The notes beneath the pieces are model-generated. The model searched no databases, had not been told where the DNA came from, and saw only the letters and a list, made by a program, of their open reading frames with translations. A stretch of DNA of 64,000 nt from Burhinus oedicnemus (taxonomy: Eukaryota; Chordata; Aves; Charadriiformes; Burhinidae). Each line of letters begins with the position of its first letter. The first letter of the stretch is position 1. Of this stretch, positions 12,190 through 24,400 are shown one piece after another. Where the stretch lies: positions 344,606 to 408,605 of the forward strand of contig VFFE01008475.1 in NCBI GenBank assembly GCA_008921705.1. Direction: 5' to 3'. The position numbers and the translations under genes were made by a program.

Positions 12190-12199
12190 GCGCATGCGC
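12190..12199. promoter_or_regulatory. NRF1-type site 2
   Basis: Second GCGCATGCGC, inside the longer palindrome TGCGCATGCGCA, 54 bp after the first. That is close to five helical turns, so two factors could sit on the same face of the DNA. Binding is inferred. Confidence 0.6.
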
Positions 12200-12303
12200 A
12201 GCCCCGCCTCTCCCCGGGGCGGGCAGCCGGGGGCGCGAGGACCCGCCCTGCCCGCGCGCCGCCGCCGCCGCCGGCGGGCGATAAAGGTCTCGCGGCGGAG
12301 CTC

Positions 12304-12311
12304 TGACGTCA
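12304..12311. promoter_or_regulatory. Full CRE (TGACGTCA)
   Basis: Consensus palindromic cAMP-response element, 28 bp before the ATG. It would lie at or near the transcription start or in the short 5' UTR. CREB/ATF-family control of this promoter is possible but only inferred. Confidence 0.55.
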
Positions 12312-12339
12312 CGGCGAGTTAATTTTAAACCCGGACAAG

Positions 12340-12400
12340 ATGGCGGAAAGGGACGCGGCGCGGCGCGCGGGTCCGGCCCGCCAACGGCCCGACCCGGCAG
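12340..12400 (+). CDS. ATL2: ATL2 coding exon 1
   Basis: Codes residues 1-20 and the first base of codon 21, beginning [15 protein letters not shown]. The donor is GTAACG at 12401, phase 1. The ATG context is ACAAGATGG, with a favourable G at +4. Atlastin first exons are poorly conserved, so the call rests on position in the CpG island, the start context and the matching phase. It is separated from exon 2 by 16.6 kb. Confidence 0.75.
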
Positions 12401-15400
12401 GTAACGGCTGCCTCCCCGTCCCGTCACCCTTCTCGCTCTTCCCCTTCCCGGGTCGGTCGGCGGCGGGGCCGCCGCGGGAGGCGGGACGGGTCGGCGGGCG
12501 ACGCCGGGGGAGGCCCCGGTGTCTCCCCCCTCCTCAAAATGGCGGGGGCGGCCGGCAGCCCCCGACGCCCGCCCTCCAGGGGCCGTGGGGGAACCGGCGC
12601 GGCGGCCCCGCCGCTGGCTCCCGAGCGGGGTCACCCCGCTCTCCCCGGCGCGGCCGGGGCCTCCCGCTGTGCGGACGGCGGCTCGTACCGGAGCGGGGGC
12701 GGCCGTGAGTGGGGGCCGGTGACCTTATTCCCCGCCCGCCCGCGCGCACGCCGTGTGAGGAGCGGGGAGTGCGGGCGGGAACGCGGCTGGGGCCGGCGGT
12801 GGGGCCCCCGTCCCCGCCGCCCCGAGGCCGGAGCGAGGGGCCCGGTTCCTCGGAGCCGCGTCCACCTGCGAAGGGAGCAGCGCCGCGGGGAAGGAGGCGG
12901 CTGATCCGTGTCGGCCCGTCCCCAGTATGGCCCCGGTGCGCTCCACCGTCAGCGCTGTTCTTGCTGGTAATGTATCCTCTGGTGGCGATGGGACATGTCT
13001 CTGGCTTGATGTTTAGCCGCGGCTGGGCTGGAGTCTGCGCAGAATGTTCTTTTTTTTTTTAATTTTTTTTTAATACTGTTATTTCTCAAGAACAGCTCAA
13101 AAGCTGAGAACTCGCAACCTTCTCTCAGCTGTGCCCCGTGTGGGGGGGGGGTGGACAGGACCTGGGAGTTGCGAGAGCTGTGCTGACTTGAACGCTAAGT
13201 TGAATCGCGTGAGGGTTTTAGCGCTGTGCTAGAGCGCTGAACTATTTTAACGTCTTCGTTGTATAACTCTCACTTAATTGGGAAGCTGAACGGTTGGACT
13301 GGGCACCATTAAACAAAATCCTAGCAGATGCCGTGTGCCTCTAATGGTTTCAATTGTTTAATTTTCAAGCCAACTAGAGACGGGAAATCCAACCGCACAA
13401 GGGACTGGCAGGTGTGCAGAGTGACTACCGACTTTTTTTTTTTTTTAGCAGGGAGGAAAAGGCAACGCTTGTGAGCATGTGGAAGTGTTTGATTGTGTTT
13501 GGCAGCGTTGCAATTGTAATAATTCAAGAGTTGGTCCAGAGATTAGAATTGAAGATATGATATTGCTTTACTGCTTGGGTACAGGTTCCCCCACGCTCCG
13601 ACCCTCCCCTCAGCACTGCTGAATTTTCTTTTGTGCTTCTCTGTGTTTTCCCCACTATGGAGTTTAATAATCTCAAAGCATTAGATTATCGCATAACTTT
13701 CTCAGGGTCATAAAAGCGTCAGCACACCTGTAATAAATGGCCTTTAAGGTAGCTGTGTCATCATTAGGGGTGGAAACATGAGCATGTCACTGTTAAGTTG
13801 CTTGTGGACTTTAGGCATGGAACAACTTAATTGATAGGGTCTGTGTGTACAGCTGTGGATGATCCGTGCCTGCCTGCAAAGGAGCTTTCTGTACAATGAA
13901 ATAAAGCAGAGTGGTACATTGGAATAGTTACAAGAAGATAAACGTAACAGGAGAGGCCTATAACTCCTCCTGTACCATTACTGCATGTAGCTTAACAGCT
14001 GTTATGTTCTAGCTTACCCTAAAGTCACTAATGATGTTACAGTTCCTCCTCAAATAATAGCAGTAGCTCGGCAGTGTTTCAACTAGAATTCTTTTGAAAG
14101 CAGGGAGTGGGGTCGAGGAAGGCTGTATTCTTTCCTTTTCATGTTCACCTGCCTGCAACTTAAAGACATTTCTGAAATACTTCTAGCACAGAACAGTTTT
14201 GCTTGAACTGTCATAAAAGCATTCCTTTAAATACGACAGCCTCTCCTAGTTTAGGAGGCCAAGCAGCTCTTGTTTGTGTTGGAGGGACTGGCTTGCTCGA
14301 GCCAGGTCTTGCAGGAGTGCTGATACTTCTCGGGTGCCTTGTGCCAACTGCAGTCCCTGTGTTTTGGTTAAACTTCAATGATTAATGTTTGCTTACTGCC
14401 TATACTAATAAAGTACCACTGACTGGAGCAAGATACTGTAATAGGTGGGGGATAGTTTTTCTCTTCTTGTCCTAGTAAGAATAGGGACACTACCTCAAGC
14501 TGGCTAGACTGGATAAGAGCGGGTCTGTTGGAGGGGAGAAGGGCTGGGGATTTGCCTCCGATGTAATAGAAGAGCACTTATCTCCTGATGGCAATATCGC
14601 ATCCTCTCTGACTTTGAGTTTTGCCCAACTGCAAAACCAGATGTAATAAGCAGATGGAAATGCGGGTAAATTAAATTCTGCGTTCTTCTTGTTTTGGTAG
14701 TGAACCGCAGTGGTGTTAGTCTCCAGCGCAAGCTGGATCGCAGGTTTCACTTCAGCACTGTGATAAAACTAGTTTTAACTTTGTGCCTGTTGTTAGTATA
14801 CTGTTGTACATCTTAGCACAGTCTGTAAAAGTTTCTAGCTGTTCCAAGAACATTCATACGGAAAACTGCCAAGTTTCACTTAAATCTAACTTCTCTATGT
14901 TAGGTGAAGTTTGAAGTTGCTTTTCTTACCGCACTGCAGTCATGAACAGGCCCTGTCCTGGGGATGATTTTTGATATCCTGGCGTGGCAATCTTTGAATG
15001 GGAAGTTTTAAACTTTAAAATCAGACTGAATTGTTTCCTTGTTTTTACTGTTGCTGCATGCTGTGCCTGCAAGCTGCCAGTTTGAGTGCAATATTCCAAC
15101 TTTTTTGCTAAATCCTGCATTAACTTCTCAAACTTACTGTACCAATCATTAGTATTTTAAGGTTTTGTCTTTAGTCTCAACTATCTAAGGTGGACAAGGC
15201 ACAAAAATATTTTCTAACCTTCTGCATGGGCAAGCCTGCTGTGTTTGTAAACAACTGGAAGTTTTCAGAAGTACTTATATGCATTGGTTCTTAGGACTTT
15301 ACTCTTACTGGAGAATAACTGGGTCTCTTTCTCAAAACATTTTCAGCAACCTGAACTTCTTGAGATGTCCCGGAGGAAAGATGGAAGTAGCTTTCTTTGT

Positions 15401-18400
15401 TTTTGGAAGGTTGTTCTCGACACGAAGAATATTATTTCCTCCTGTAGCTGATTTTGAGGTCATAGTGCTGTGTAGGGAGTTGATTTACCTGAATACACTT
15501 GTGGGTTTGGGATTTGTATCTGAAACACTAGAACAAACGGATGAGCAAGTTTGAAGGATGTGTGAAAACATCGCTCAGATTGATGTCTGCTATTTCAGAT
15601 AGCTGCAAAGAAATGACATGCGAAATGAGTGAGATCTATTAGGGCAAGGATTATAATCAAGTAACTTCTATCGGCAAATTAATATGTAATAGGGACTAAT
15701 GTTCTGAGAGCATCGGCAGCTAACTTGTCTGACCTTTAACTTCTGGCTTTTTTTTCTGAACTGATATATTCTGTGTAGTGCTCAATTCCAGGAAAGCAAA
15801 ATTTTATGTGCTTGCTAAGCATGCTTTTTGAAACACGTTCAGTATAAAAGTCAGAGGAACTCGGAAGGCATTTAAATACACAAGTTGATCCTCTACCCAC
15901 TTAAACCTGGAATGAAATCTGAGGAATATGAAGATCTATCTTTCTTCCCCTACTGTTAATTCTTACTTGACTGAATTTATCTTCTAAGACTTGAAAGTAA
16001 CATCCATTGTATTCTGTAGCTGTACAAACGAGTTACTGGGAGATGGTCTAGGGCAGAAATTAATGCTAGGCAGGTAACTACCTGTTGGTGTTTAACTGGA
16101 GTTCTCATTCTGCAGCAAAGCAAGGAGCTTACCCTCCACCTTCGCGTTTGGGAGGGAGCGGACGTACGCCATCATAGTGCCGTAGCTGGTAAATTCACTT
16201 AATGAATTACCTCCATAGCAGGTTGTTCATGTGCTTCCATATCCTGAAGCTATCTAGTTAGTTTGCCTGGAGTCTGTCACTGAGAATTCCAGCTGCTCCA
16301 TGGGGATGTTACTCCTTGAGGTAACAAGACTAGTTTGTATCTCATTCTAGCATGAGACTAGTAGATCTTTGTGCTCAGTGTGATCTGTGAAGCTAAATAA
16401 GGATCTTCTCCCTTTCCCATTAACTAAACAGAAAAAATAGCTATGCTAACTTTATAATGGTTAGTAGGTGGCTCCTCTTTAAGGTTGGAAAAACTTAAAG
16501 CAGAATGTTTGACACCAAAGATGGCATTACTGAGTCATATAGCATCCAAAACAGTCTGACAAAAGTTACCTGAGTGAACTCAGGTAAACTGGGTACTGGA
16601 ATTCCTGTTTGATGCCAGCTTGATGAGCTCATAAGCAGGGCTAATAGGAAGTAAAATGTGCAAAAAAAGTCCATTTGGGCCTCTGCAGAAATTATTTATG
16701 AAAGACCAGCTTCTTCCAAAAGAATTGTTCTGCTCTTCTATATCCTGGAGGAGTAGATAACAGAACTAGAACTGTCAAAGCTGTAGGACTGCACGAAGTG
16801 CCTTTTGGGGAAAGTAATTGGCTTACAGCTCAGTTACTGGGCCTCTGTTTACGGCTTGTGTATGGTATGAGGGATATTTTGATATGCTTTTGCTAGGAGG
16901 GGAGGTGTCTCATCTGATATTTTTTTTCTTCTTCTAGATGTATTTCCAGCTTTATTTTAGTGCAGGCAATGAACAAATGACTGATTGCATTTTCAGCCCT
17001 ACGTACCAGTGATTTCTGCATGGCGAGGTGGGGTTTGTGTGCTACTGCAAGTCTTGGCAGGTTTCTCTTAAAAGACTGGAGTAGCAGCTAAAACCTGGAA
17101 GGCAGCGGCGTTGAAGACTTGAACTAATAAAATGTTGTACAGATTACAGATACGAAGTGTAGAATGTAACTTCCAGTAAATTGTTATTTGAGAGTAGAAC
17201 TTAATTTGGTCTTATGCAGTTGTTGCTCAAGTGAGATCAGAATCGTGTTCCAGGCTGTAGTTAGTGTCATCGTAATACGTTTTGTTGGGTTTTTTACCAT
17301 CACCTTGGAGATAGTCATGTTGAATTTACAAGTTCTTATTGGCCTCAGTAAAATATTTGAAGTGTCTTTTGAACAATGTGTTGTACAGTGATTCCAGGAC
17401 AACAAGGTTGGGTTTTTGGTTTTGTGTTGTTGTTTTTTTGTTTTTGTTTTTTTTAATTTAACTTGGATTGAAAATTATAGAAACCTGTTGGGGAACATGT
17501 GTCAACTGTTTGTACTGACGTGTTAAGACTACTTCTTGTATGTTGTGCGTACTTGGAAAAGTTGTTCTCACCTCTTATCTTCTCAAACAGGGTCGTGCTG
17601 CTGAGTGGAAGAATAAGTGCAGTTATTTTAACTGTAAGCTCAGTCCTATGATGCCTGCAAACTTGCATGCTATGTCTTATTCCCCTCCCCTCCTCAACCC
17701 TTTCTGTGTTTTCAGCTCCTCAGTTAAATGTAAGAAAGGGTCTTGCAGCTGTTTTTGTCGTAGGCTGTTTAGTGGGATCTACTCAGGGAACCTTAAACAA
17801 TTAGGAAGTGAAAGGTACCATCTGTCAATCTGGCTACTATGGAAGTCATCACAGTACTGATTTTGGGGGAGGAGCAGTCCCCTGAAGTACCTGAACTGCT
17901 AGGCGTGGAGGCAGAAGTTTGGATTCCTTCAATGTGTTGCTTAGACAAAGAATAGTGGTGAAAATGACTGCTGTAGAAAATTAGGATAAGGTTCTTGATA
18001 TAACCAAATCACTTTCTTAAAACAAGAAGTCATCTTGCTTTTAAGAGAAATAATTTCTTAAATACTTTGTAATTCTGAACTAATACTAAGGAATTGTTTT
18101 TGTTAATGACAGCAGTGTGATTCTAAACATGACCTTAAAGCTTCCCTCAAGGCAGTTATCACTTATCTTCCAAGCAAGGAAGTCTTAAGCTTGTCATGAG
18201 CATGAGGGAAGGAATGCAGTACAAAATACTTAAAAGGAAATCTTTCTAAATGCTAGTATGTCAGACTTCTTAGTACAGAAATTGTTTGGAAAAGTGCGGT
18301 AAGTAATGCTTTTGGGAGTTGGGGCACAGAACTGGGGTATTTTCTAGAGCTAATAGTACTGTAGAAAAAAGTAGCTACTGAAAACTTACCACATGTTATG

Positions 18401-21400
18401 CTCTGAGATTTAAAAGGCAAAAAAAAAGTTTTTCAAAATAAAATAGTGGTGGTAGTAGAAGTTGCATTTCTTAATGCTCCTATTAAGCTCAATTTTTTTC
18501 AATGGAAAAATGAACACGTTATCCACTATGAGCATTTAGGTAGCAGATGCAATTAAATACTTGTGGAACCTTCAGATGCTACTAGGAATCCTGCTTGTTT
18601 GAGAAGACCCTTAAAATGCAATCTGGTGCTTTTAAAGAGGTTGGGAGTTGGCTTGTGATAGACTGAATGTTATTCTTAGAGTCTCAGTCTAAGTACTTTG
18701 AGTTGCAGACATATCAGTGTTTCATTAATCAAATATCAAACCAAGCTGTTCTGTAGTCTAAACTGTTGTTGACGACTTACTTCTGTAGTGCATTAGAACT
18801 GACTAGATTCAGCTTTTGTGAGCTTTAAAGAGCAGCACACTGCTATCTGTCTCTGTTTGGGTTCATCCTCTAAACCTAGACTTCTCTACCCAGTGTTTGT
18901 GCTCTGTACGCTAGAAGGAAAGTTTTCATGGATCCACAGAATGAGGACAATAAATATGATCTACAAAGACTAAACTGTTAGTTGGAGGGAGGTGTTAAGT
19001 GTACAATCTTCAGACAGTTGGATTTCCTTCTCTACCCAAGTGAAAGGTGGATATTAAACCATTTGTAGTCTCAACATATGGTATGGTGTGCTGTCCTGTA
19101 GAAAAACAGTTAGATTGGCTAGAAGTATTTGCACTAGTCCAAGAACTTGACCTGAAGAGAAAGTATTAACCACTCCTCTTCTGTGCTTGTTCCTTTCAGG
19201 AGGATGGTGTGGCTTGCCTTACCTCTGGGATTACTCTTCTTTTTCCCCACTAGGCTTGACTGGCCAGCAGCCATTAGCGTACACGTAACGATGGCGTTTG
19301 CTGTCCCAGGAAAATGCTGTTTAAAGACTAAAAATGCTTCTGTTGTTAAGACTTTTATTCTGCTAGAAGCGGCTGAGTTTTCTGTGGTAACAAGTGTTGT
19401 GAGTGATGTTAAAGAAGCTTAGGTAAGTAGGTAAGTCTTGAGCCCTTTGAACTGACACAAAAGTGCTTGCAGCGTGGAACTGAGCTACTGAAGTGTTTTA
19501 CAGCGTCCTTGTGACGACTTAACTGACTTTGAGATCAAAATTCTTCTAATCTACACTTTAGTAGAGACAACTCTTAGCAGGTAGGGCATATTCAGTAGGA
19601 ACGTTCAAGGGAATGCTGCCCTAGTGTGGGAAGGACTATGCCAACCAAGCTCAAGGTCTTCCCACCAGTTACGCATCCTAGCCGATGTTGTTGACAAAAC
19701 TGAAACCAGCGTTAACCTCCATTTGCGAAGGAAGGAAACCTTGTTGTTAAGTGAAGGTTAACAAATGTGTTGGCTAGCCCAGCCTAAATCTGAACTCTTT
19801 CAGATCTAGACAAATCCTTGGCAACACGCAGTCCGATCCAGTTACAGCCCAGTTGTCTACCCATCTTTGCAGTGTTATCACATATCACTAAGTCAGTCTC
19901 CACATGAACACGCTTCTTAACTGTACTTGTGAGTTCCGAGAGTCTGGAGAAGTTTTCCAGCTTAACTAGGTTGTAGTCACAAAGCTGAACTTTTCTTTTG
20001 GCACCAGTGCCCAGTCGAGCAGCTTGTGCCTCCCCCTCAATTGTGCTGGTGCAGCTGTTTCAGAGGCTGTAGAGTGCCCTGCACATCACCTTGTGTTTGT
20101 TCAAGATAAGTTGGTGCCTGGACCTAGGACAGTGGTGCCAACTCAGAGGGCAGCGGTCCTGTACTGTTCAACAGTACAGCTGAACCGACCCGGTGCCCTG
20201 CAGATGAACTTCTGTAGCTCCATAGCTCTGCTCTTTGTCTTCAGCTCTAGTGCTTGTTGGACTCTTATGGAGGTGGTGCGGTTTGTAGAAGACTGTTCGT
20301 ATTGGATTGTTTTTTTCTGCCCGTTTGGTTTGTTTAGCTGACTTGACTCTCAGCAGCGTTGGATATGTGGCGAAATGAGCAGGAAAGGCAGTGTGGTACT
20401 GAGTGGTGCTGACAATGGGGAAGAGTGGGAGAGCCCTTGTGTGAGTGGGTGGTTGAGACTGTACTGCTGAAACAGGCTTGAGGAGGCAACAGGGGAGAGA
20501 GGAGGAGGAGGAGGCAGTTACTGGCACTGTCCTGTTGGCAGAATAAACGTACTTTGAGCTGTTGCCTCTGCAAGGGACTTCTGTGCAGCAACAGCAATTA
20601 TGCCTAGCAGAGACTTGGGAGCTGTGGAGAGTAGGTGTGGGGCTCTGAAGTGTATGGACATGGTTAGGTGCTGTATCAATTATTATGGGTTAATTGCAGG
20701 AAAGCGATATGGCAGCCCAGGCCTCTTTCTTTACATGCTTAGCAGCAAGGACCGTGATGAAAACTACCTTTGTCGTAGCTGGCTGAGAAAAATCTCTTCC
20801 TCCAGTGGAGATAAAATAAACACATGCAAAATGTGATTTGTTGTTTTTTTTTTTTGTTTCAGTTCTCCCTAAATGTGACTTATGTGGGGCTTTTTTCCTG
20901 TTTGGGTTCACATTGTTGACCTGGGCGTTAATTGTGTTGGTGCATGTTTGTGTTTCCTGCCCATCACACTTTGCTACCAGGTTAAGAAAAATTGAGAAGG
21001 GAGAGGGAGGACAAATTGAAATACTCCGTGGAGGTGTCTGAAGGTAGTTACCCTATCAGTTTTGCTAGCTACGTGATCTAGAGAAGGCAGTTACTTAAGG
21101 TAAACCCAGTCTCTCTCTGTACTGCTCTTTATTCTTTGCAATGAAATGTAGAGCTGTTTATTAAAACACAATTATGGAGTTCAGAGCTGGAAAAGCTGGA
21201 TGGGAGGCTCTCTTAGCTGCAGAAACTTAAAGGGAGGTGGGAAACTGGAGCATAAACTGGAGGTTGAGCTAAAAGATCATGTTTGATTAGAAGCTTCAGA
21301 TTGTTAGAAGCGTGGTTTGATCAATCAGGAAAAACGAAGCCTCTTTGGCTTGCTCTGTTTCCTTAAACTTGTTGGTGTTCCTGACTGACAGCTTGTCTAT

Positions 21401-24400
21401 CCTGGAAATGAGTATGAAAACTGGCCCTTTGGCATACCTCCCTGTACGGCAACAGTGAGCACTAGCTTTGCTTGCCGCTGAGCTCCTCGGTGGCCGTGGT
21501 GCAGGTGCAGCTGGGTGACTAAACCTATTCTGGCTGCTAACGTAAAGATTAAACATGGGGTAATTGCAGTTGACATTTCTCACCTTATTCTTCTCTCTCT
21601 CTAGCCTTCTCACTCAATCTTGATTTAGGTTAGCTGATCATTATTTAAATTATCAGCTGCTGACATGAGGAACGCATACAAGGTACATAAAATGTAGTTA
21701 TGGCCTAAACCAATTAGAAAATACTGACTGAGTCTTCTTGGGTGAGCAACAACCTTAAATAAAATCACTCTGAAATACAAGCGGAAATCTGCCTAGTTTA
21801 AGTCTGTGTGGCCTGCAAGGATCCAGTTAGCCTGCAGTGTTCAGGCAGAGCTTTCGCTTGCCATTTCCAGAGTCCATGGTGGACCAGGGCATTGTCAGAT
21901 CTGGTGTATTCTCATTCCCTTCCTCAAGAACCTGGTAAGAAAGGTTGGGTAAGAAAGGGGAGAAAAGGTGAGGAAGAGGCCTTTTAGGGCTTTCATCTGC
22001 TTTAGTCTTAGTATTCTAAAGCAGCATTCTTTGAGGGGGCTGGAAAAGTACTGGTAAACCTTACTGTGGGTAGAGATCCTGTTAGGTCCTTCAGTGAGTG
22101 TGCTAATAATAGCTGTGGTTTTTAGGCAGAGTGGAAGAAGGATGAGAAGCATGCTTTGTCACTATCCTTACACTCCAAATTTTTCCTTGTAGCTATGGAG
22201 AAGCATCTTTCTTACTAAGTTCATGATGTGCTTTCAGAAAAAGCAATCCTTTTTTATATATATATGTATATATATATAAAAAACCCACTTTTTTCTACTT
22301 ACTAGGTTGTGTCAGGGTTTGTGCCGCTTCTATCTTAGTCACTGCTTATTGGTATTCTCCGACTTGGATGCGTTTGCTGAAAATAGCTGAATTTGAGGGT
22401 TGACTTTTTTGCTGCACCTCTTCATTATAATGAAGGTCTCCCTCTAGCTTTTCTGTCCCCTTAAATGGAGAATGCAAAATGCTATCTTCCCAGTGTTTTA
22501 CATAGCTGTGGGCAGCTGTCTGCTCCTGCATGCATGAAGACCATTCAACAGAGAAGCAATTTAAAGCACTTAGGAGCAGACAGGCCTATTGTTTGATTAG
22601 TTATGACGCTTCAGAGGTATGTAGGTCATCAGAATATCTTCTTTTTCCCCTTCCCTGGCAGAATTGTAGCTTCAGGTACTTCTTGCTTCTCCTCACAGTT
22701 TATGTAACAGTTCTAAATCTGTCCCTTCCCATTGCCCTGAAGGAACAGAGAGAGTTAAATGCGTCTTCCCCTCTCCCCTACTCCTCTGTCAGTCTTATTG
22801 GATATCCAAACAAGTCTTTGGAACTTAGATCATCAGTCCTATTTATAGCTGAAATATTCAAAACATTTAATTATTTCTGGCCTTAAAATGAGCTACTTGG
22901 CAGTGTTTGCTACTCAGCAATAGGAAAGCAGTGATGCATTAAGGTCTGTGGCAGCCCCATACCTTTCATCTGGGTGTTGGTGTGAGTTTATTGCATGGAG
23001 TAGAACTGTTGGAGAAAGGCGAGGACAATTTTGTGACTTCAGTGATTTGATTTTTTTTTTGTGAATGTGCCAGATTTTTTTACCTTGTCCAAATAAGGTT
23101 TGAAAGTTAACCTATTTTTTTTGTTTTCTGTGCTCTAGAACACAGTTCACACATGCCTACACTTTCCTCAGTTCACTACACCAAAACAAGAAACATTTAA
23201 ACAGTTTGTCTCCTTTCTCTCTAAGGAAGATTTCCTAGGTGAAGCTCTGAGAGAATGTATTACATTTAAATGCGGTGTGGCAGTTTCCTCATGATAACTT
23301 GTTTTAAGCTTTTGATTCAAGCTGTGAACTCCCTCAGGCCGTGGAGGTAGAACAAGATTTCAAACCAGATGGTTTGAGGTTAGTGTAGCCCACTTCAGCT
23401 TGCTTTACCCTTCAGGTGTATGTGTGGGAACCTATCATGCATCTGTATTGAATGACACGGGGGAGACTTAGGTAACTGTTGTATGGACACAAATGTGTGG
23501 TGTCTGTAGAGCACCAGGAAAAAGAGCTCAGGGATGCTGAGAGCTGAAGTATCTAGGGGTACTGGAAGCTTTGGTTTAAAGTTGGACTTCTAGTAAAGTG
23601 CAGGTTTCTGTACAAACAAGATATTAAGAGTACCAGCTTGAAGATACACAGTCTTTGTAACTCCTTGGGATAGAGCAAATGGAAGGATGCTCCTATGTTA
23701 CGGAGATTTTGCAGCACTGCGCTAATGAAAGTGACTTCTCTAGACTTTGTTCATAATCCAAGTCTTAAGTCACTGAAACGCAAATGGCGTTTAAATTTAT
23801 TTTAATGTTGTGCTGCATCTGTATGCAGTTGTCTGTCCAACCGACTATCCAGAGAAGCAATTACTAGTTGTCAGTCGGTGCTTGTTGATCAAAAACCTAT
23901 ACTGTATCTAAAACCAGCTGAGTAGCAATTAGGATGTGGGGTTTTTGTCATGAAAGAATGTGAATGATGTGTTTAACGAGCTCAAGCTGTATTTGGGTTG
24001 AAACTTAAAGGTAACTATGTTGGTACTTTCATTTCAATTAATGTGCTTAAAGGGAGGAACTTGCATTTAAAGCAGGCTGTCTCTTATTTTCATAGCATGC
24101 AGGTTGAGCTGGCTGTTCTCACTCCCATGTTCTTACACCGCAGGACAAATAGGTCATCAGCCTCTAGCTGTGTACTTGGGAGAAGCAGGAATTAGCTTTT
24201 CGTTTTCTCATACTTTAAGAAATGGGTTGAGTTTGTTCAGTTGAAATATTGTCTGTACATACACAAGAAGCTACTGTTCTCAAAATCTGGCTTAGCATTT
24301 CAACAAATGGTGTTTGTTCTGGATACTTAGCTGATGAGTGTCATTAGTAGTCCTGCTGTAGTTGTTGCTGAATGGAGTGAAGAGCTTACAGGGAAGCTGG

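Larger units (their letters stand above)
11560..12920. promoter_or_regulatory. CpG island promoter of the atlastin gene
   Basis: A sharp rise in GC and CpG content covers the first coding exon (12340-12400) and about 0.5 kb on each side. It contains two GCGCATGCGC palindromes, one CRE, GC boxes and a weak TATA-like GATAAAGG at 12280-12287. Long frames across the island on both strands are due to the scarcity of stop codons in GC-rich DNA. Confidence 0.8.

Noticed and set aside
12280..12287. TATA box GATAAAGG upstream of ATL2
   Set aside because: Weak match in a CpG-island promoter of the type that usually lacks TATA; noted within the promoter entry but not called separately.
11512..12634. 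Several long frames in the CpG island on both strands
   Set aside because: GC-rich DNA has few stop codons; products are arginine/proline/glycine-rich with no domain, and they overlap the atlastin first exon and promoter.
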